Source: Albugo candida (Eukaryota > Oomycota > Peronosporomycetes > Albuginales > Albuginaceae). From it: a stretch of DNA of 64,000 nucleotides. The notes beneath the pieces are model-generated. The model was given only the letters and a program-made list of their open reading frames with translations, ran no database searches and had not been told where the DNA came from. The stretch's first letter is position 1; every line of letters begins with the position of its first letter. The DNA lies in the NCBI GenBank assembly GCA_905220665.1, contig CAJNAR010000010.1, forward strand, positions 248,001 through 312,000. The letters are read 5' to 3'. Positions 43,721-56,776 of this stretch are shown here, piece after piece. The translations under genes and the position numbers were made by a program.

Positions 43721-44437
43721 GTGTTATTTCTGCGTCGTGGTGTAGCGAGTCCGGTGATAAGGCGACAACTGAGTGCGTCCATACCTTGTAGAAGAGAGAA
43801 TGTGTTCGTTTGTTGTCGTGTTTGGATGCAATCGTAAGCCAATTATTAGTTATGTAAAATTGATGTGGTGCATATTTTCGCTCAATTAAAGCGATAGAAA
43901 AAGACGTGCGGTATGTGTAGCGCGTAGCCTGCTCGGATGTTTCGTAGGTTGTGAATATAAGCGTAACTACTCAGCTTCTACATCCTGTGCAATCACTCAG
44001 CCTGTGTCATGAGTCGGTGTTACAAAACAAAAAGAACTTTCTATTAAATCGTTGATCCCGCGTGTTACTTGTTTGTTCAATGATTTTACCAAATAAAGCA
44101 AAACAAGCTCAATGGCTCAGGATGAGAACATCAGTGTAAGGTGGTTAGATTACTAGAATTAGCATAAATGACTTCTTTACTTACCTATGCTATATTAAAT
44201 GACAAACATACATATAAACGTTTCTTGAATATACGTGTGGGAGGCGATAATATTTCTTCTCATTAAAAGTCCGCCATTGCGGTAGCCTCAACCATCACAA
44301 TATCAGGTTCCATCCAGCGTGTAATTGATGGAAAGATGTTACTGTTCCAAAGTACCGAGTTTTGAAAGTGGTGTGCACCACACTAGGCTGAACGTAGCCA
44401 TCCAGCTAGGATTACGATCTGAGTTGCACGTCCATGT

Positions 44438-47400
44438 TCACGTGGCGGTATCGTACCCGAAGCAATGCTCTTCGCGAACATGCGCACTAAACACTGTGTA
44501 GATCACGGGAAGCGCTGGCACTGTCGGAGTTGCTGACCGCTGATCGAATAAACGACGGTTTCTGTCTGTTCGGACGAAGTGCAGCGTCACCGCTTGCAAT
44601 GCAAGCCATAACTCTGATATATTCTGCCGATATTCTTGCCATCCGACCGTAGTGCTGGTACGATTGCACATGCCATATGCGTCCAACATGGTGGAGAGGA
44701 GAAAAACTGATCCCAACTAGGCAGTAACTCCCTCGATACATGTGCCATGTGATCGCACTCTAGAAAGACGTGTTCATCGGATCCCACACCGCCACACGAA
44801 GGCTGCGTGCACAATGCAATATCGGGACGAATGTCCTTTAAAAACCAGAAATGAGAGCGAACTGGCAGCATCCGAAAGGCTAGACGAAACTGTACATCCT
44901 CGAAAATGGGTAATACGCGTTTTCGAAGATGCCGTGAGGTAGACATAAATGTTCGAACTCATTCTGTATCTACAGCATCCGATCTCTCCCGTGATAACCA
45001 ATGCGTTGACATCGGATGACTCCTAGTTGGTTCGCGAGGTTTCCACAAGATTCGTGAGAGTTCAGAGCGTGAATAGATGGAAAATAATGTTACGATCTGC
45101 CACTTGTGTCTGTGTGGATCCAAGTGATGAGACCGATCGTCGAGTGAATACGCTGTACGATCTGAGTGACTTCATTGTAAAGTCAACTCAGCAACTTTTC
45201 TTCAGCCATATCCGATGTATTTAGCTCTTCGTCGTTGTAATAGTTGGCGACGAAATCTTCCTTCGTTAGCCATATGTCGCTTTCCCGAAAAAAGTCTTGC
45301 AGACTTCGAACGTCGAAATGTGTAGAGCTTGCGTGATACTGCGACTAACAGTAAATTTTAGTCGTCTATATCTACTCATTAGCAATTGTACGCAAGATGA
45401 AGTAAAGCCAGTAATTGGCCTTCATCGTGCGTAGCTAACCGCGTAGTGATATCTCGCGACATCACTCATGGGTAATATTTGGTTGATTGAATATTTGGGA
45501 AATCGTTTTCGACTGAGGACTGTGTCTGCTTTGTTGAAGCAAACATACTGAGAAGTTGCACTTAAACCCTTTGCAGAGAAGGAATAAAATTCGAGAAAAA
45601 ATGGACCACAAAATGTTTTTGAGAAAGGCGAAGTAAAGCAAACGTTTTTCGAAATGTGCGATGTAGTTCGTCCACCATACCAATATTGTACCAAACGTTC
45701 TGCGTACTCGGATGACGAATACCAGCTTTATAATGTAATTCTTGGTCGAAGTGGAACCACATCGGTTGCTCCATGTAATACTGCCGGCGTTGTGAAACAT
45801 TCTGATGTGAAATTGAAATTCTCCAATCCATCCGATGCCACATTTTAAATGCGTGTTTCCACCATGACGATATGCTCTCCCATTGAACCATTTTCTCATG
45901 TCTATGTGGTGCGATGGTTAAAATATCCATCGGCTGGTGTGGTCGAAAGGGAGGTTGGATAAGTTGTAATAATTCCGTCGAAGCAGTTGTCCAATTCGCA
46001 GGAATAATTGTCGACGCATCGGATGCGAACTGCTTAAGGAATTGAATACTTTGTAGCTTTAGTCGTCGCAACAAAGAAGGAATCTGTAGTCCCCCATCTT
46101 GTCGGCGAAGATATATAAATTCTTTGCTGATTAAGTGGACGTGTTTCGAATCTTTTTGTGCTTCTGACCAAGCACAAATCGATTTGACATTGATTGCCGA
46201 TACAGGATAGTCTCTGTTGGTATGTCCGCGCGTGCATCGTGTAATGCCACAGACGTGATAAAATCATCGTCTGCTTAACCCGTAGTCGACCACCGACAGT
46301 TCGTGCTCGTCGAAACCAAGCGCCAAACCCATCATAAAAACGCTTCTCGAGAGTTGAAATAACCATCGAATGAGTCGGTGTTTGGCCGAACGGAATAGCC
46401 AAATACTTGACCGAATCGTTCGTACCCATTATGGTCAATTGTGAATACGTGGACACGGCTTTGTCCGATTCAACGAGAGCAAAGATGATTAACTGTAGTT
46501 GAGTTTCGCACCCGATCCATCGCAATAGACTTGAACGAGTACGAGTTGCGTCAAAACACCATTTCGTGTCTCTGAAAGCAACGTCGAATCGTCCGCAAAA
46601 AAAGCCATTGGCGACAGTGGTGCCATTGATCCAAATGACATGTTCTTCATGTTGGCGAAGTAAATTTCCAAAGGTTCGTTCGTCATCAGAAAAAGTAATG
46701 CTGAGAGAGAATCACCTTATTTAAACGCTCCACATTGTGGTGTAATGGAAGGTGTGATATTTCCATTAATCATAAACTGCGCCTTTGTGTTACTGTACAA
46801 AAGACGAACCCAGTCGTTGAAACTTTTTCCAACGCCCATCTTTTCCAAAACGCGAAACATGTACGTCCAATTGACTCGATCATAAGCTTTCTCAAAGTCG
46901 AGAAAAGTGGCATAAGCTTCCTCCCCACGATGAGTGACCAATTCTTGGATGTCGGTGAGATGTCGAATATGGTGATGCATTGACCTTCCGCGCACAAATG
47001 CTTTTTGATCTTGATGGATCAATTTTGGCAAAAAGCGTTGCAATCGATACGCCAACAATTTTGAAAGTACTTTTACATCGACGAAAAGCAGTGCGATCGT
47101 TCGATTGTTTCCAAGGATCACCTCGTGATCATTTTTTGTATAAAAGTGTGATTGCTGAGTGACGTTGTGATCGAAGTAAAATTTCTCTTTTTCCAGCTGA
47201 TATTCGAGCACGATCTTCAGACACTCGCCAAACGTTTCCGGATCGAGCTGATAAAATGCAGCTGGTAGTTCATTCACACCTGTAGAAGAACTACTCCGCA
47301 TGTCCTTGATCGCTTCCGCCATCTCGGTCGTACTTAAGCGAGTTGAGAGGCGGTGTTTCTCTGCTGAGGCAAGGGAAACTTGAGTCGAATCAAGCAGCTT

Positions 47401-48990
47401 TTTTTGATTTCTTTCACGTGGACCATCTCAGGCGATCTCTGAGCTATGAGGAGAGCCCGTGATATCATCCCAATGATCTCTGAATTCGTCAATAATCTCC
47501 CTCGGGTTCGATGTTACGGTGCCACACTTGTTGATGACATTTTCGATCGGCATGCGACGACAATACTATCCGGAGGGCGAAAAAAAATTGGCTGGAAGAT
47601 TTCTCCATATGCTTCACGTGTTTGTCGAAGCTTTCATCTTGGTTGCATTTCGCATTGTTTTCGATCGAAATTATGAAATGTTCGAGACTCGATTCGTAAA
47701 AATACCGTGATTCATTGGTGTCTTGAATGCGATATCGAGCTGCTGCGACTTCCAAAACACGCTGTCTAGACTCAACATCACGTCGGCTATCTTGTGCAAC
47801 CTTTCTTTAATGCTTTGAAGCTGTTTCTTGATTTTCGTCTTCCAACTTTCCCACATTTTACCGGGATTCGAAGTTGTCCGTAGCTGGTCGAGTACCAAAT
47901 TCGCTTACAATTTGATTGCTTCGACAACTTTAGGATGTTCAAATAGTCGTAATGAACATTTCCAATATCCTCGACCCGGAGATTGATTTGGATTTACAAA
48001 AGTTACTTTTGTGCCAGATGACCTCCCGCATGTCGTGGACGGAAATATGGTGAGGTTCTGTATACCATATAAAACAGCTCTTCCGACATGTAGATGTAAT
48101 CAAGTCGATTCTTGCGCGGTAATGGTCCTGTAAAAATTCTCAGTCGGATGTTGAATTTGCCAAGCGTCTACCGCACCCAACTGTGGAAACCATTCCAAAC
48201 ACGCTAATCGATTTGGTTCGTGTCGAATTGTTCCACTCGAAGCATCGATTTCTGGATCGAGTGGTGTATAAAATTCACCAAATACTAGATGAGTTGCGGT
48301 CGATTCGAAAGTGTTGGAGAGAATTAACTCATAAAATCACTCTTTCCTCGGCCCGCATTGGTGCATATACATTGCGAATATACACCGGTGCATCGTGAAT
48401 GAGAAGAACCAAAACCAAATAACGATTTGGAATGCTTCGTTCGGTGAGTTCGTCACCAGTTGGTTGTTAACTTGGAACTTTGTCTCTTAAACACAACGAA
48501 TGGAGTGCTGTAATAGGACGTGATCGATAAGAGGATGACGATGTATATGGATATCATCGACATTCACCGTGAGTGCTTAGATATCGTTCCACACTAAAAT
48601 TATCGAGGAGCCCTTAGCATTCACGTTGAAGTGGACCAGAAATAAAACTCGTTGTGAGAGGTGAAGTGTTGTATGTTCCTCTGGGAAAAAAGCTCAGATT
48701 GACTGAAAGCTCGGCGATGTCACTGTGGAGAAGTCCGCGCCATTTACCTCCAAACCATTGATACCAACACTTTATGCCCACATCGGAGAGGAAGAAGGAT
48801 ATGATCACATTGGTTGGAAGTAAACGACAATGATGACCCGGAATCCAGATCACTGGTCCATCGGTGAGATATTGGATCCAGTGATCATTTGTGTAGAATT
48901 TCGGGGCAGTACACATAAATAGGAGTTCCAAAAACGCGAGAGCTTTCGTTGCTCGAGTCAACCCGAGAACTCTGTCCGGCACTGACGTCC
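44438..48990 (-). pseudogene. LINE ORF2 (endonuclease - reverse transcriptase), broken
   Basis: Minus-frame pieces, 5' to 3'. The endonuclease has a VYAPM segment and the RKNRLDYIYMS element (~48090-48140). RT palm segments occupy 46717-47322: SSSSTGVNELPAAFY, NRTIALLFVD, RGRSMHHHI and FLDFEKAYDRVNW. The catalytic FADD with the following YC-x4-GAKLNYS is at ~46490-46620. The post-RT zinc-binding region (C...C...HVFLECDHM) lies near 44770-44850. The tail is HFVRTDRNRRLFD (~44570). RT would copy its own RNA at a nicked genomic target. At least five frame changes or stops prevent expression. Confidence 0.8.
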
Positions 48991-49339
48991 ACTACGACAT
49001 GAATTTCTCGAACAAGACAGATCGTTTTATGGGAACTTTTCCACCAACGTGGCGACTCCATCGCGTCGCAAATGTAACATTTTCTCCGAGATTAAAAAAC
49101 GCGATTAGTCATCAGCAAATACGCCAATCCATCCAATTCTTTATCATTCGACTCCATACTCGCGAGCTGCACAACATTCATAGTGATCGGGTGATCAAGT
49201 GCCTCTCTGATGATTTTGTCCAGGTTTGTAAAAAATTGTACCAGCTTGCGCACATGAGGTATGCAAGCATCTGCTTGAACCATCTTGTCCGTTCGGAGCG
49301 AGTGAAGGGCATTTGTGGAATCGATTTCCACTAGCTCCC

Positions 49340-51032
49340 CTAGTTCACCAACTCGGGTTGGTAGCTCCGATTTCTCGATTGATGTATGCCTTTTTTGATA
49401 AAAGTGTGCCGCCTCTTTCGAAATGGCCACCACTTTTGGCATCTATGCTTTCACTGGGAGATTTGGAAGTTCTCCGGATTGGCAATCGCTTTGATTTATT
49501 CGATCTCCACCTCCATAGTTGCGAGCACAGAAAAAAATTACTCGTCGCTAACTTTGGAAGCGCAAAAGGTGGTGCTTTGGAGACCATTTGTTCGAACGGC
49601 TCCACTCGGTTACGTTTTCCACTTGTCCATGAAAACTTCATGGATACATCCCCATCCCGCTTCAGCCAAGGTTGTGAGTACGATTGACTGGCCAGTTGGA
49701 GAATAGGAGGAGACGGCTGCAATAAGGCTGATGCCCCTGGAGGTGTGATAGTGGGGAGAGTATTGAGCTTCAACGAGATTTGATCGGAGAGATTCCGTTC
49801 AGGTTTCCTCCGTCTCCAATTCTTGAGTGGGAATTGGATTCACTACCGTTTGTGGTACCACCACGAGTGCCTTTGGCTGTTGTGATTCTGAGTTGCAGAT
49901 TGATTTTGGCTTTGTTTTTTATTATTGTTTCTGCTTTGGTGTTGCCGTGCTCCCGTGGTCGATTTAGCACCCAAATCCAAGCAGTAAGGACCACGTTGAC
50001 CAAATCGTGGTCGTTCCGTTGGAATAGGAGCATTTTCCCCCGTACTGGGTGGAGCTGTTTGTCGTAGGCGATTTGTTCAATCACTTTACCAACTCTAAGC
50101 AGTTGTTGGGGACACGTCGAACAGCCAAAATAGACTCTTCAAGTTGACATTACCACCTGTTTAGTTGGAACAGTCTCACGAAAGGTGTCATACACCACTT
50201 GACATCCGAGCTGGTGATGAGCGCGGAGATTGCTGGTCCGGTCTTCCTCCACGCTGATACCGAAGGCATCGAGGTAGTATTTTGATTCCAGAGTGTCAAA
50301 CTCCCGGAAAAAATACTTCTCCCAAGGATAGTCACCGGCTGACACTCCAACTGTTGGCAGGCATCCGGCGTGGTGAACATCACCCTGATGTTTCCCCGGG
50401 CATTTTGGATACCTGAGCGATCGATCGGCTCTCCAGTAGGCTTTCAAAGACCGGATTGCCGTGGTCTCGCATCAGGGATGTAAGAATTTTCCCAGTTTGA
50501 GTACGGGTCAAGGAAGGGCCCGTCTTCAAGACCGTTAGGAAGGTTGCTTTCCCGATTTGGAAAGGTCTTGCTGCTTCCAATTTCGCAGACAAAACAGACC
50601 AATCCGGATGCTCCCCATCAGCATATAACGGCAGTATAGCCTCGATATCCGAGGCTTTCGGCTTTGGGAGTTCGACACGAAAGTTCGCCCGAGCTCGAGC
50701 CTGGTCCTTACGCAAGGACTCTTGTGACTTGATAAGGTCAGCAAGAGTGGGACTTCTAGTGTCGTCACACTTGCAGTTGCCTTTTGGTCACCCTGTGACG
50801 AGGCAACGACGGTACTGCATGTACCACCGGCACCACATCCGACACCGGTAGTACCGGAATTGCCCTGTACTGTCACACTAGGGGTGGGGGTACTTTCCAC
50901 GTCATCACAAAGGGGCGATGACTCATCAACAATCACGCAATCACTTAAAACAGGGTGACTCATGAGGGTTGCCACGTCACAATAAGTGGACGCTAGCACC
51001 CTGGTTTGTGTCGATATGTCGACTTGAACCAT
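49340..51032 (-). pseudogene. LINE ORF1-like region
   Basis: Four minus-strand open pieces (50535-51032, 50380-50715, 50139-50447, 49345-50084) follow one another in shifting frames, upstream of ORF2 and on the same strand. This is where LINE ORF1 (RNA-binding protein) belongs. The N-terminal piece is Ser/Thr/Cys-rich. No zinc knuckle could be fixed with confidence, so assignment rests on position. Confidence 0.5.
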
Positions 51033-51129
51033 TGTTTTCGAGAGGAAAGAGTTGAAAAAAGTAGTTTTTCGAGCTTTTTTGTACTAAATTGGCGAGTTAC
51101 GTAGTAACGGCAAATTGAGAACTTTTTTA

Positions 51130-52600
51130 CCAAGTTCAGCAAAGGGATTGTCTCGTTGCTTGATGCAACTTGTAAAAAAAACGCTACGGTCTACCTTTAT
51201 TGCATGTGGTTAGAATAGACTCAACGAATTCCACATACACCCTGTGCTATTGTTTTATGAATAAGGGAACAACGGGGCGGACTATGGCTGGGCAATGGAC
51301 AAGATGAAAAACTTATTCAATTACTGGGGGACCGACCACAAACTCAACTTTGTGATAGATCAGGAAGTTGCACTCATGACCGCACTGCCGACAATATTTC
51401 CGATAGCAGGCACTTTGTTATGTCGTTGGCATATTATCAGCAAGAACGTCTTTGCCAAACAAAGGACAGCATTTTCAGCGCAAGAGTACTTTGACCATTT
51501 TGTCAGAGACTGGAGCAGGTTGATGAATGCTTCTACTGAAGCAGCATACGAAACAGTCCTCGTGACTATTTTTCTCGTCAGACCATGCATTATCTGACAA
51601 GCACATGGCTTATCTACAAGGTCACAGCTTACCACATGCATATTAATACCTGAACCAACAAGCACTTGATTATTCTTTACGATATGCTAGAAAAAAATTC
51701 TCAATGCTTGGATTCACGGTGTCCCCATTATGGGAACACGTCAACGTCGCGCGTGGAGAGTGCCCATGCGGCTGTGAAAAAATGGATGGGGGGGGGTCCA
51801 TTGGTAGGGAGATATACACTTCTATCACTAGGCTTTTCTAGGACAAGCTCTGCCTGCCATGTGTTTGATTGAGTTGCTATCTCTTCTCAAGTAATCTCTT
51901 GACAGTGGATACTGCCATCAAGCTGGCATGTGATGCGCAGCTTGCCAGCATAAGCCAGAAACATGCTAGGGAGTGTGCTATTGGGGACATGGGCTTGGTC
52001 CCATGTTTGCAGCTGTTGTAGGTAAGGTCTCGGTGGAAGCTCTAAGGGAGCGTACATGATATATATGTCAAGGGATGCAGCAGGGACTGTCAAGGCCTCC
52101 GGAGGGCAAATATGGGGTACCCGAGTGTGCATGATATTCATTTGCGAGGAAACGAACAGTTACGTATGAAGATTTGGACGGATATCATAATGAGATTGAG
52201 ACAAGCTTACGAGTCAATTATTTGATCACTAGGGATGGCCGAATTCAATCAGCAATTGTGGCTGTATCAGCTAGCGCGCATGCGTTGTAGCAGTAAATCA
52301 AATACGGCATCTACCTCCAGTGCATTACAAGCGGTAGCGGAATCGTATACAACTAAGTCTTATTGGCACAAGAAACGCTGACATCATAATCGGCACCCCA
52401 GCTGCTGCAACTGCTGTCCTTGAACCAGTATCTGTGCAAGTGCGTGAGAGGCCATCTGGAGCGACCCAAAGGAATCAATCATCTGCATTATCGACGCAAA
52501 GAAATTCTTCGAAATTCGAGCTCGCTCCATCAGCCTCGGATGCGCTCATGAAAAGAAGATGTGGCCGCTCAGGAGGGTAGAACAAAGCGTACGAAGATGT
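51130..52600 (+). pseudogene. FAR1-type MULE transposase remnant
   Basis: Plus-strand pieces: LLDATCKKN (~51150, the DaTYKTN region), YTLCYCFMNKG...DYGWAMDKMK (~51240-51310), QEVALMTALPTIFP with LLCRWHIISKNVFA (51360-51460), and HYGNTSTSRVESAHAAVKKW (~51730-51790). A weak end with KRRCGRS is near 52552. Stops and shifts break it. The 5' part of the transposase is missing where the LINE abuts. Confidence 0.75.
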
Positions 52601-53048
52601 GATAATGCAACAACAGGACTCGCAGGACGGATTTTTTTAGAATAAAAGGTTCTTGTGTCATGAATAACCCGTAACCAGTAAAATATTAGGACTCACTTTA
52701 CAGAATAGTTTATTTTTGTGTTATGAACAAACCCTCAACTATGTAAAAATATAACAATAATGATCAAAAACGAAAAAAGGCGAGCGCGAACTGGAATGAA
52801 TGATAGCGAATTGAGCGCAAAATAGTTGACATCGGTAAGTAACGGGCAGTGATATCATATTATCGTATTGTCCCTTACCTAGGCGTACGTTAGCACTTTT
52901 CAACATAAAATTAGCCAGTCATACCAAACTGAGGGGATTTCGACGGTTCCCTTACGGAATTATTATATTCACCCCCTTTGTGCTTATATTCACTCTTTTT
53001 CTAGTCAGGTGGCACACATGTTTATACTAAGTAAGCTATTTATTTTTA
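52601..53048. repeat. Spacer with a solo TIR fragment (52968-53048)
   Basis: AT-rich sequence without a gene. From 52968 there is one more copy of the GGAATTnTTATATTCACcCCC terminal module of the MULE-like family. Confidence 0.55.
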
Positions 53049-53967
53049 GGGAATTGCTATTTCCTAGATTACGGCGTTATTTCCAACCAAGTTTTTTTAT
53101 ATTTCCACCCACCTTTTTATGATAGGGGCACTTCTCTCATAGTTTTGATTGGTAGACCCACCCTGGATGCATCTAATCTGCCATGAACGGCCTGACACCA
53201 GGTGTATTGAAAATCCGCTATCGGTGTCAGATCCGTAAGTGATAATGTAGAGTACCCTTTTCAGTCCGAAGAATTCTGCTAGAGCTTCGCAAACGTGCAC
53301 TCGATTGTACCACAGGACACTTCGGAATTGAGGCGATGCATACAAGCGGTATAGCGGTATAAAGATGGCAAGTCCATTGAAAACAGCTACGTGCAACATT
53401 TGGAAACGATAGCTCATCCCATAACAGTACAGCCGCAGGGCGTCTGTGCGCTTGAAAACCGGCATAACCAAGTTACAAATGTATTTACAAGTTATTTTAA
53501 TTCTCTCTCGTGTTACAAGAAATACGGCAAAAGACCGCTATTGTTATCAGTACAATTCTCAGACCAGACTGAACGTACTTTCAGCTTCTAAAGACTTTCT
53601 CGCAGGATGTAGTAGATAGACTACACATGATGGCGATGCGTAAATGCGTAGTTTACTGTTTGCGAACGACGCGGTACAACGACAAGCATGATGAAGTTAG
53701 CTGATCTAAAATTGGGATTCTAGAAAGGTGTGCAACTATGAGTTCTGATACCTTCGATCGGCATGCAGGACTGTGAAAGTGTAGCCATATAGTTAAAAGT
53801 TGATTGAAAATAAAGCCGTAATTTGATTGGACAGAAAGTAACGTGGTGGGTGGAAATAGCATTTCCCTAGTCAGAAACTTGGGTGGAAATAACGCCATAA
53901 TCTGATTGGTCAGAAAGTCCCGCAGTGGTTGGAAATAGCAAAAAGCTGGGTGGAAATAGCAATTCCC
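53049..53967. mobile_element. TIR element C, 919 bp
   Basis: Begins GGGAATTGCTATTTCC and ends GGAAATAGCAATTCCC. Subterminal modules GGTGGAAATA and GGCGTTATTTCCA occur in inverted orientation at the two ends and are reiterated at the right end. It carries a 124-codon minus frame (53097-53471) with no domain I recognise, possibly a transposase piece. No clear target duplication. Confidence 0.7.
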
Positions 53968-54135
53968 TGTTTATATTGTAGGGACTTGTTATATTCACTC
54001 TTTTTCACGCGGCACACACTAATATACTATGTATACTTTTTATTTACATATAAGGAATTGTTCAATTCACTCCATTTTGAGTCACGTGGCACACATTATT
54101 ATGCATTCAATAATGGTATGCCATTTTTCTTGATT

Positions 54136-56270
54136 TTACTCATCGGAACAATAAACCGAACGGCAACTACGTCTGTTGTGGCCCATTAATCTACATTCCC
54201 TACATCTCAATCTTCCTACGCGACCTTCCTCGTGTTCGAATTGGGATGCGTCTCGCTTGGTACTGTTCTTTGGGAGAATTTTTGCGCCGACTGTTCTTCC
54301 GCGGGGTTGCGGATTCACGTAAACGGCGGTTTGCGCTAGACAACAGTGCGTTGAACATCGGGCCACTTCGCGACATTCGAAATCTCCTTCCCTTGCTCGG
54401 TTGCCGGGAGGATGTTGATGTGCGCCCGAATCAATTACCATTGATCTTCAAAACTCTTCCCATTTGCCTGGGATTTGTTCATAACAAGCTAATGTGACAG
54501 GAAGGATTTGATTCTACAAGATTCACGGCTCTTACATCTGTTGACTTTCATTCCAGGTGCGATTGCGTGTGGAAGTTAAAAATGGTCGATGTATTCCAAT
54601 TTTCAATGATGTACGCGAGCTCATGTGCGCAAGGAATCCCTATTAAAGTTGCATAGTATCCGTTGCACGGACGAAGTTCTAGCTCACATTTTCCATGTTA
54701 CAAGACATTTCTTTGATGAAAAAACAAAAATTTTTCCGGGTACCGATGCAAACATTTCTGAAAGGTCCAGCGAATGATGCTTCTTTTCCTCGCTCTCCGA
54801 TTTTCCTGTGCTTTGATCTGTTGATTAAGTGTAATTGCCAGTTTGTTGAACATCGATTATAAGTCTCCTGTCGAGACTGGTAGGAACTTCTTTATGTACG
54901 CATGGGCTCCATCTGCTTGAGAAGACGTCTTGTTTCCAAAATGTCGTGCCGTGAAGTCCAAGCGTTCACGAATTGTTCCTTGTAGACGAGCCGAGTCGTC
55001 ATTACCTACTCGAGCACCTCTGACTTCTCCGATAGACTGTCTGAGAACTTTGTATGCTGCTCCATCTTATTTTTCGCCTTCCAGGAAGACACCGGGACGT
55101 TCCACATTTGGAGAAACTCGTCGAAACGTTTTTGTGTTGTATACTGCTTATTGCCATTGGCAACGATATTTTTGTTGGTGTGCCAAACGCAGGGCATATA
55201 GGAGGACGACGGGAAAACTTGTGCGATGGCTGCCATAAGGGCCAGTTCCAGGTTCGTCACGATTGCTTTTGGCGAAGATCCATTTTTCCACAATGTTGAC
55301 AATTTCGACTTTGCCCACGCATAAATCTGCACTTCTCCCCGGCCAAGAAGCAGAAATCTACGGTGAACGTCATGTTGAACGCGGCCATTTCCGATGATGT
55401 GAAGAATCGGGACTCGGTAACGCTTTGTTTTATACGTTCAGTACATCACACAACGTGATTGTATCGGTTTGCCAGCTTCACGCTGTCCGGATGCGCAAAA
55501 TAGGCCAGTGATGTTTCCTTCTTCATTTGTTTCGATATGGTGCACATAGTCACTCTCTCGAAATCATTGAAAAGACCTACTAGGGATTTTCTCCTCGCGA
55601 TTTGGTTGGTTGGCGCGTTGACTCGTAAATTGCTCCAAAAGTGCGTGGGTTTGCGAAGGTCTTCTTTTTCGTCATTTTTAGCGTTGAAAAATTGCATTCG
55701 GTTTGATAACCGCATTCGTCATTTTCCTAACTTCTTCCGCCTGTTCTTCGGTGACTTTTCTACAGGTCGAATTCCCGGAGGGATGAAGAGAAAATCCGTG
55801 GTTGTGCTCGCTGAGTATTGTCTTAACTTCCATTTCCCGTTATTTCGAAAAATTCGCAGAGAGGAGAAAGAAGCATTCAATGCGCCTAGATGTTGTATGT
55901 CGCTTCCGTTCTGATACGTGAGACAGGTGTGCGCCACCACGTTCGCATTTCATGTATACTTTTATTCCGGTAACGAACGTTTGATAGTCAATGCATATCC
56001 CTGACCAAGAGCCCATTTCTGTGCTGCGGAAAGCAGTTCTTCACGGCTACCATATCCCGTCTCTTTGGGAGGGAGCATTCCCTGGAGTGTTCATCGTGTT
56101 AGATGAGCAGAAAGGTGTGGCATTTGCTGCGCGTAAAGCGTTCTGTTATTGCGTGAATGACAGCATCTCTTTACATACCATTGTCGTTCAGCGGAAGCAA
56201 AGTCTCCAATCTTGATGTCGAAAACAGGTCGATTGCATCCGTTGTATCTGAGAAACAGAAATGTTGCCGT
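54136..56270 (-). pseudogene. MULE transposase remnant inside the split element
   Basis: Minus-strand pieces. The core has SPKAIVTNLELALMAAI and MPCVWHTNKNIVAN (55006-55332). Upstream frames at 55446-56270 probably represent the N-terminal half. A closing zinc knuckle RCRECRLMGHNRRSC lies near 54150-54210. Frames are interrupted. Related to the FAR1-type remnants at 12592 and 51130 but in the opposite direction to both. Confidence 0.75.
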
Positions 56271-56590
56271 CAATTACTATTTGCATCCGTTCTAGCATGA
56301 CTGACTTGCTAGAATGAGCGCCCTCTTTACGTAACCATTCTCACGATGCATCTTTAAAGTTGGTGGAAGGTAAGTCGCGGAGAGGGCAAAAGATTCTTAT
56401 TTGGAATGCGAAGTGAAGAGCAAGCCGATTGCATCAGTTGAATCTGAAGAGTAATTACGTAGACGTGCCCAAAAGAGTTTGGACAGGTGACTTAGAAAGG
56501 AGTGAATAGAACAACTTCCAATTGAATGTATAATAATGTGGGTCACGTGACTTAGAAGGGATTGTATCCAGCCAAAAAGGGAGTGAATAT

Positions 56591-56776
56591 TTTTGAGCAC
56601 TTTAGATAAAATTTGGAAAGTAAGATATATTAAATGTAGGAGGTCCTTAGTTCACTTTACTAGCTAGTCTAAGCCCTCTCGTTCTAAACGCCCACAGCCA
56701 CTAATTTATTGTCCAATAGATGAAAGTTGATTAGCCTGATGTGTTCCACACTGGTTCAGGGACATCAGCTTCAATA
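56591..56776 (-). repeat. 3' LTR of the copia element
   Basis: 186 bp. On the minus strand it starts TATTGAAG and ends GCTCAAAA. The last codons of the RT ORF lie inside it. Confidence 0.95.

Larger units (their letters stand above)
44150..51060 (-). mobile_element. Degenerate full-length-type LINE
   Basis: A nearly 7-kb non-LTR retrotransposon read from ~51060 (5') to 44150 (3'). An ORF1-like region lies upstream, followed by an ORF2 with endonuclease, reverse transcriptase and a C-terminal zinc-binding region. Its 3' 1.1 kb is repeated at 30106-31358. The 5' end meets MULE transposase sequence at about 51100, so it probably inserted into that element. Frames are broken throughout. Confidence 0.8.

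Noticed and set aside
43579..43842. Minus ORF resembling a mitochondrial presequence protein
   Set aside because: Overlaps, in another frame, the CLEC16A-like RAISQYLVFADQ segment, which is the better-supported reading.
49313..50067. Plus-strand ORFs over 100 codons opposite the LINE
   Set aside because: Shadows of the minus-strand LINE ORF1 region.
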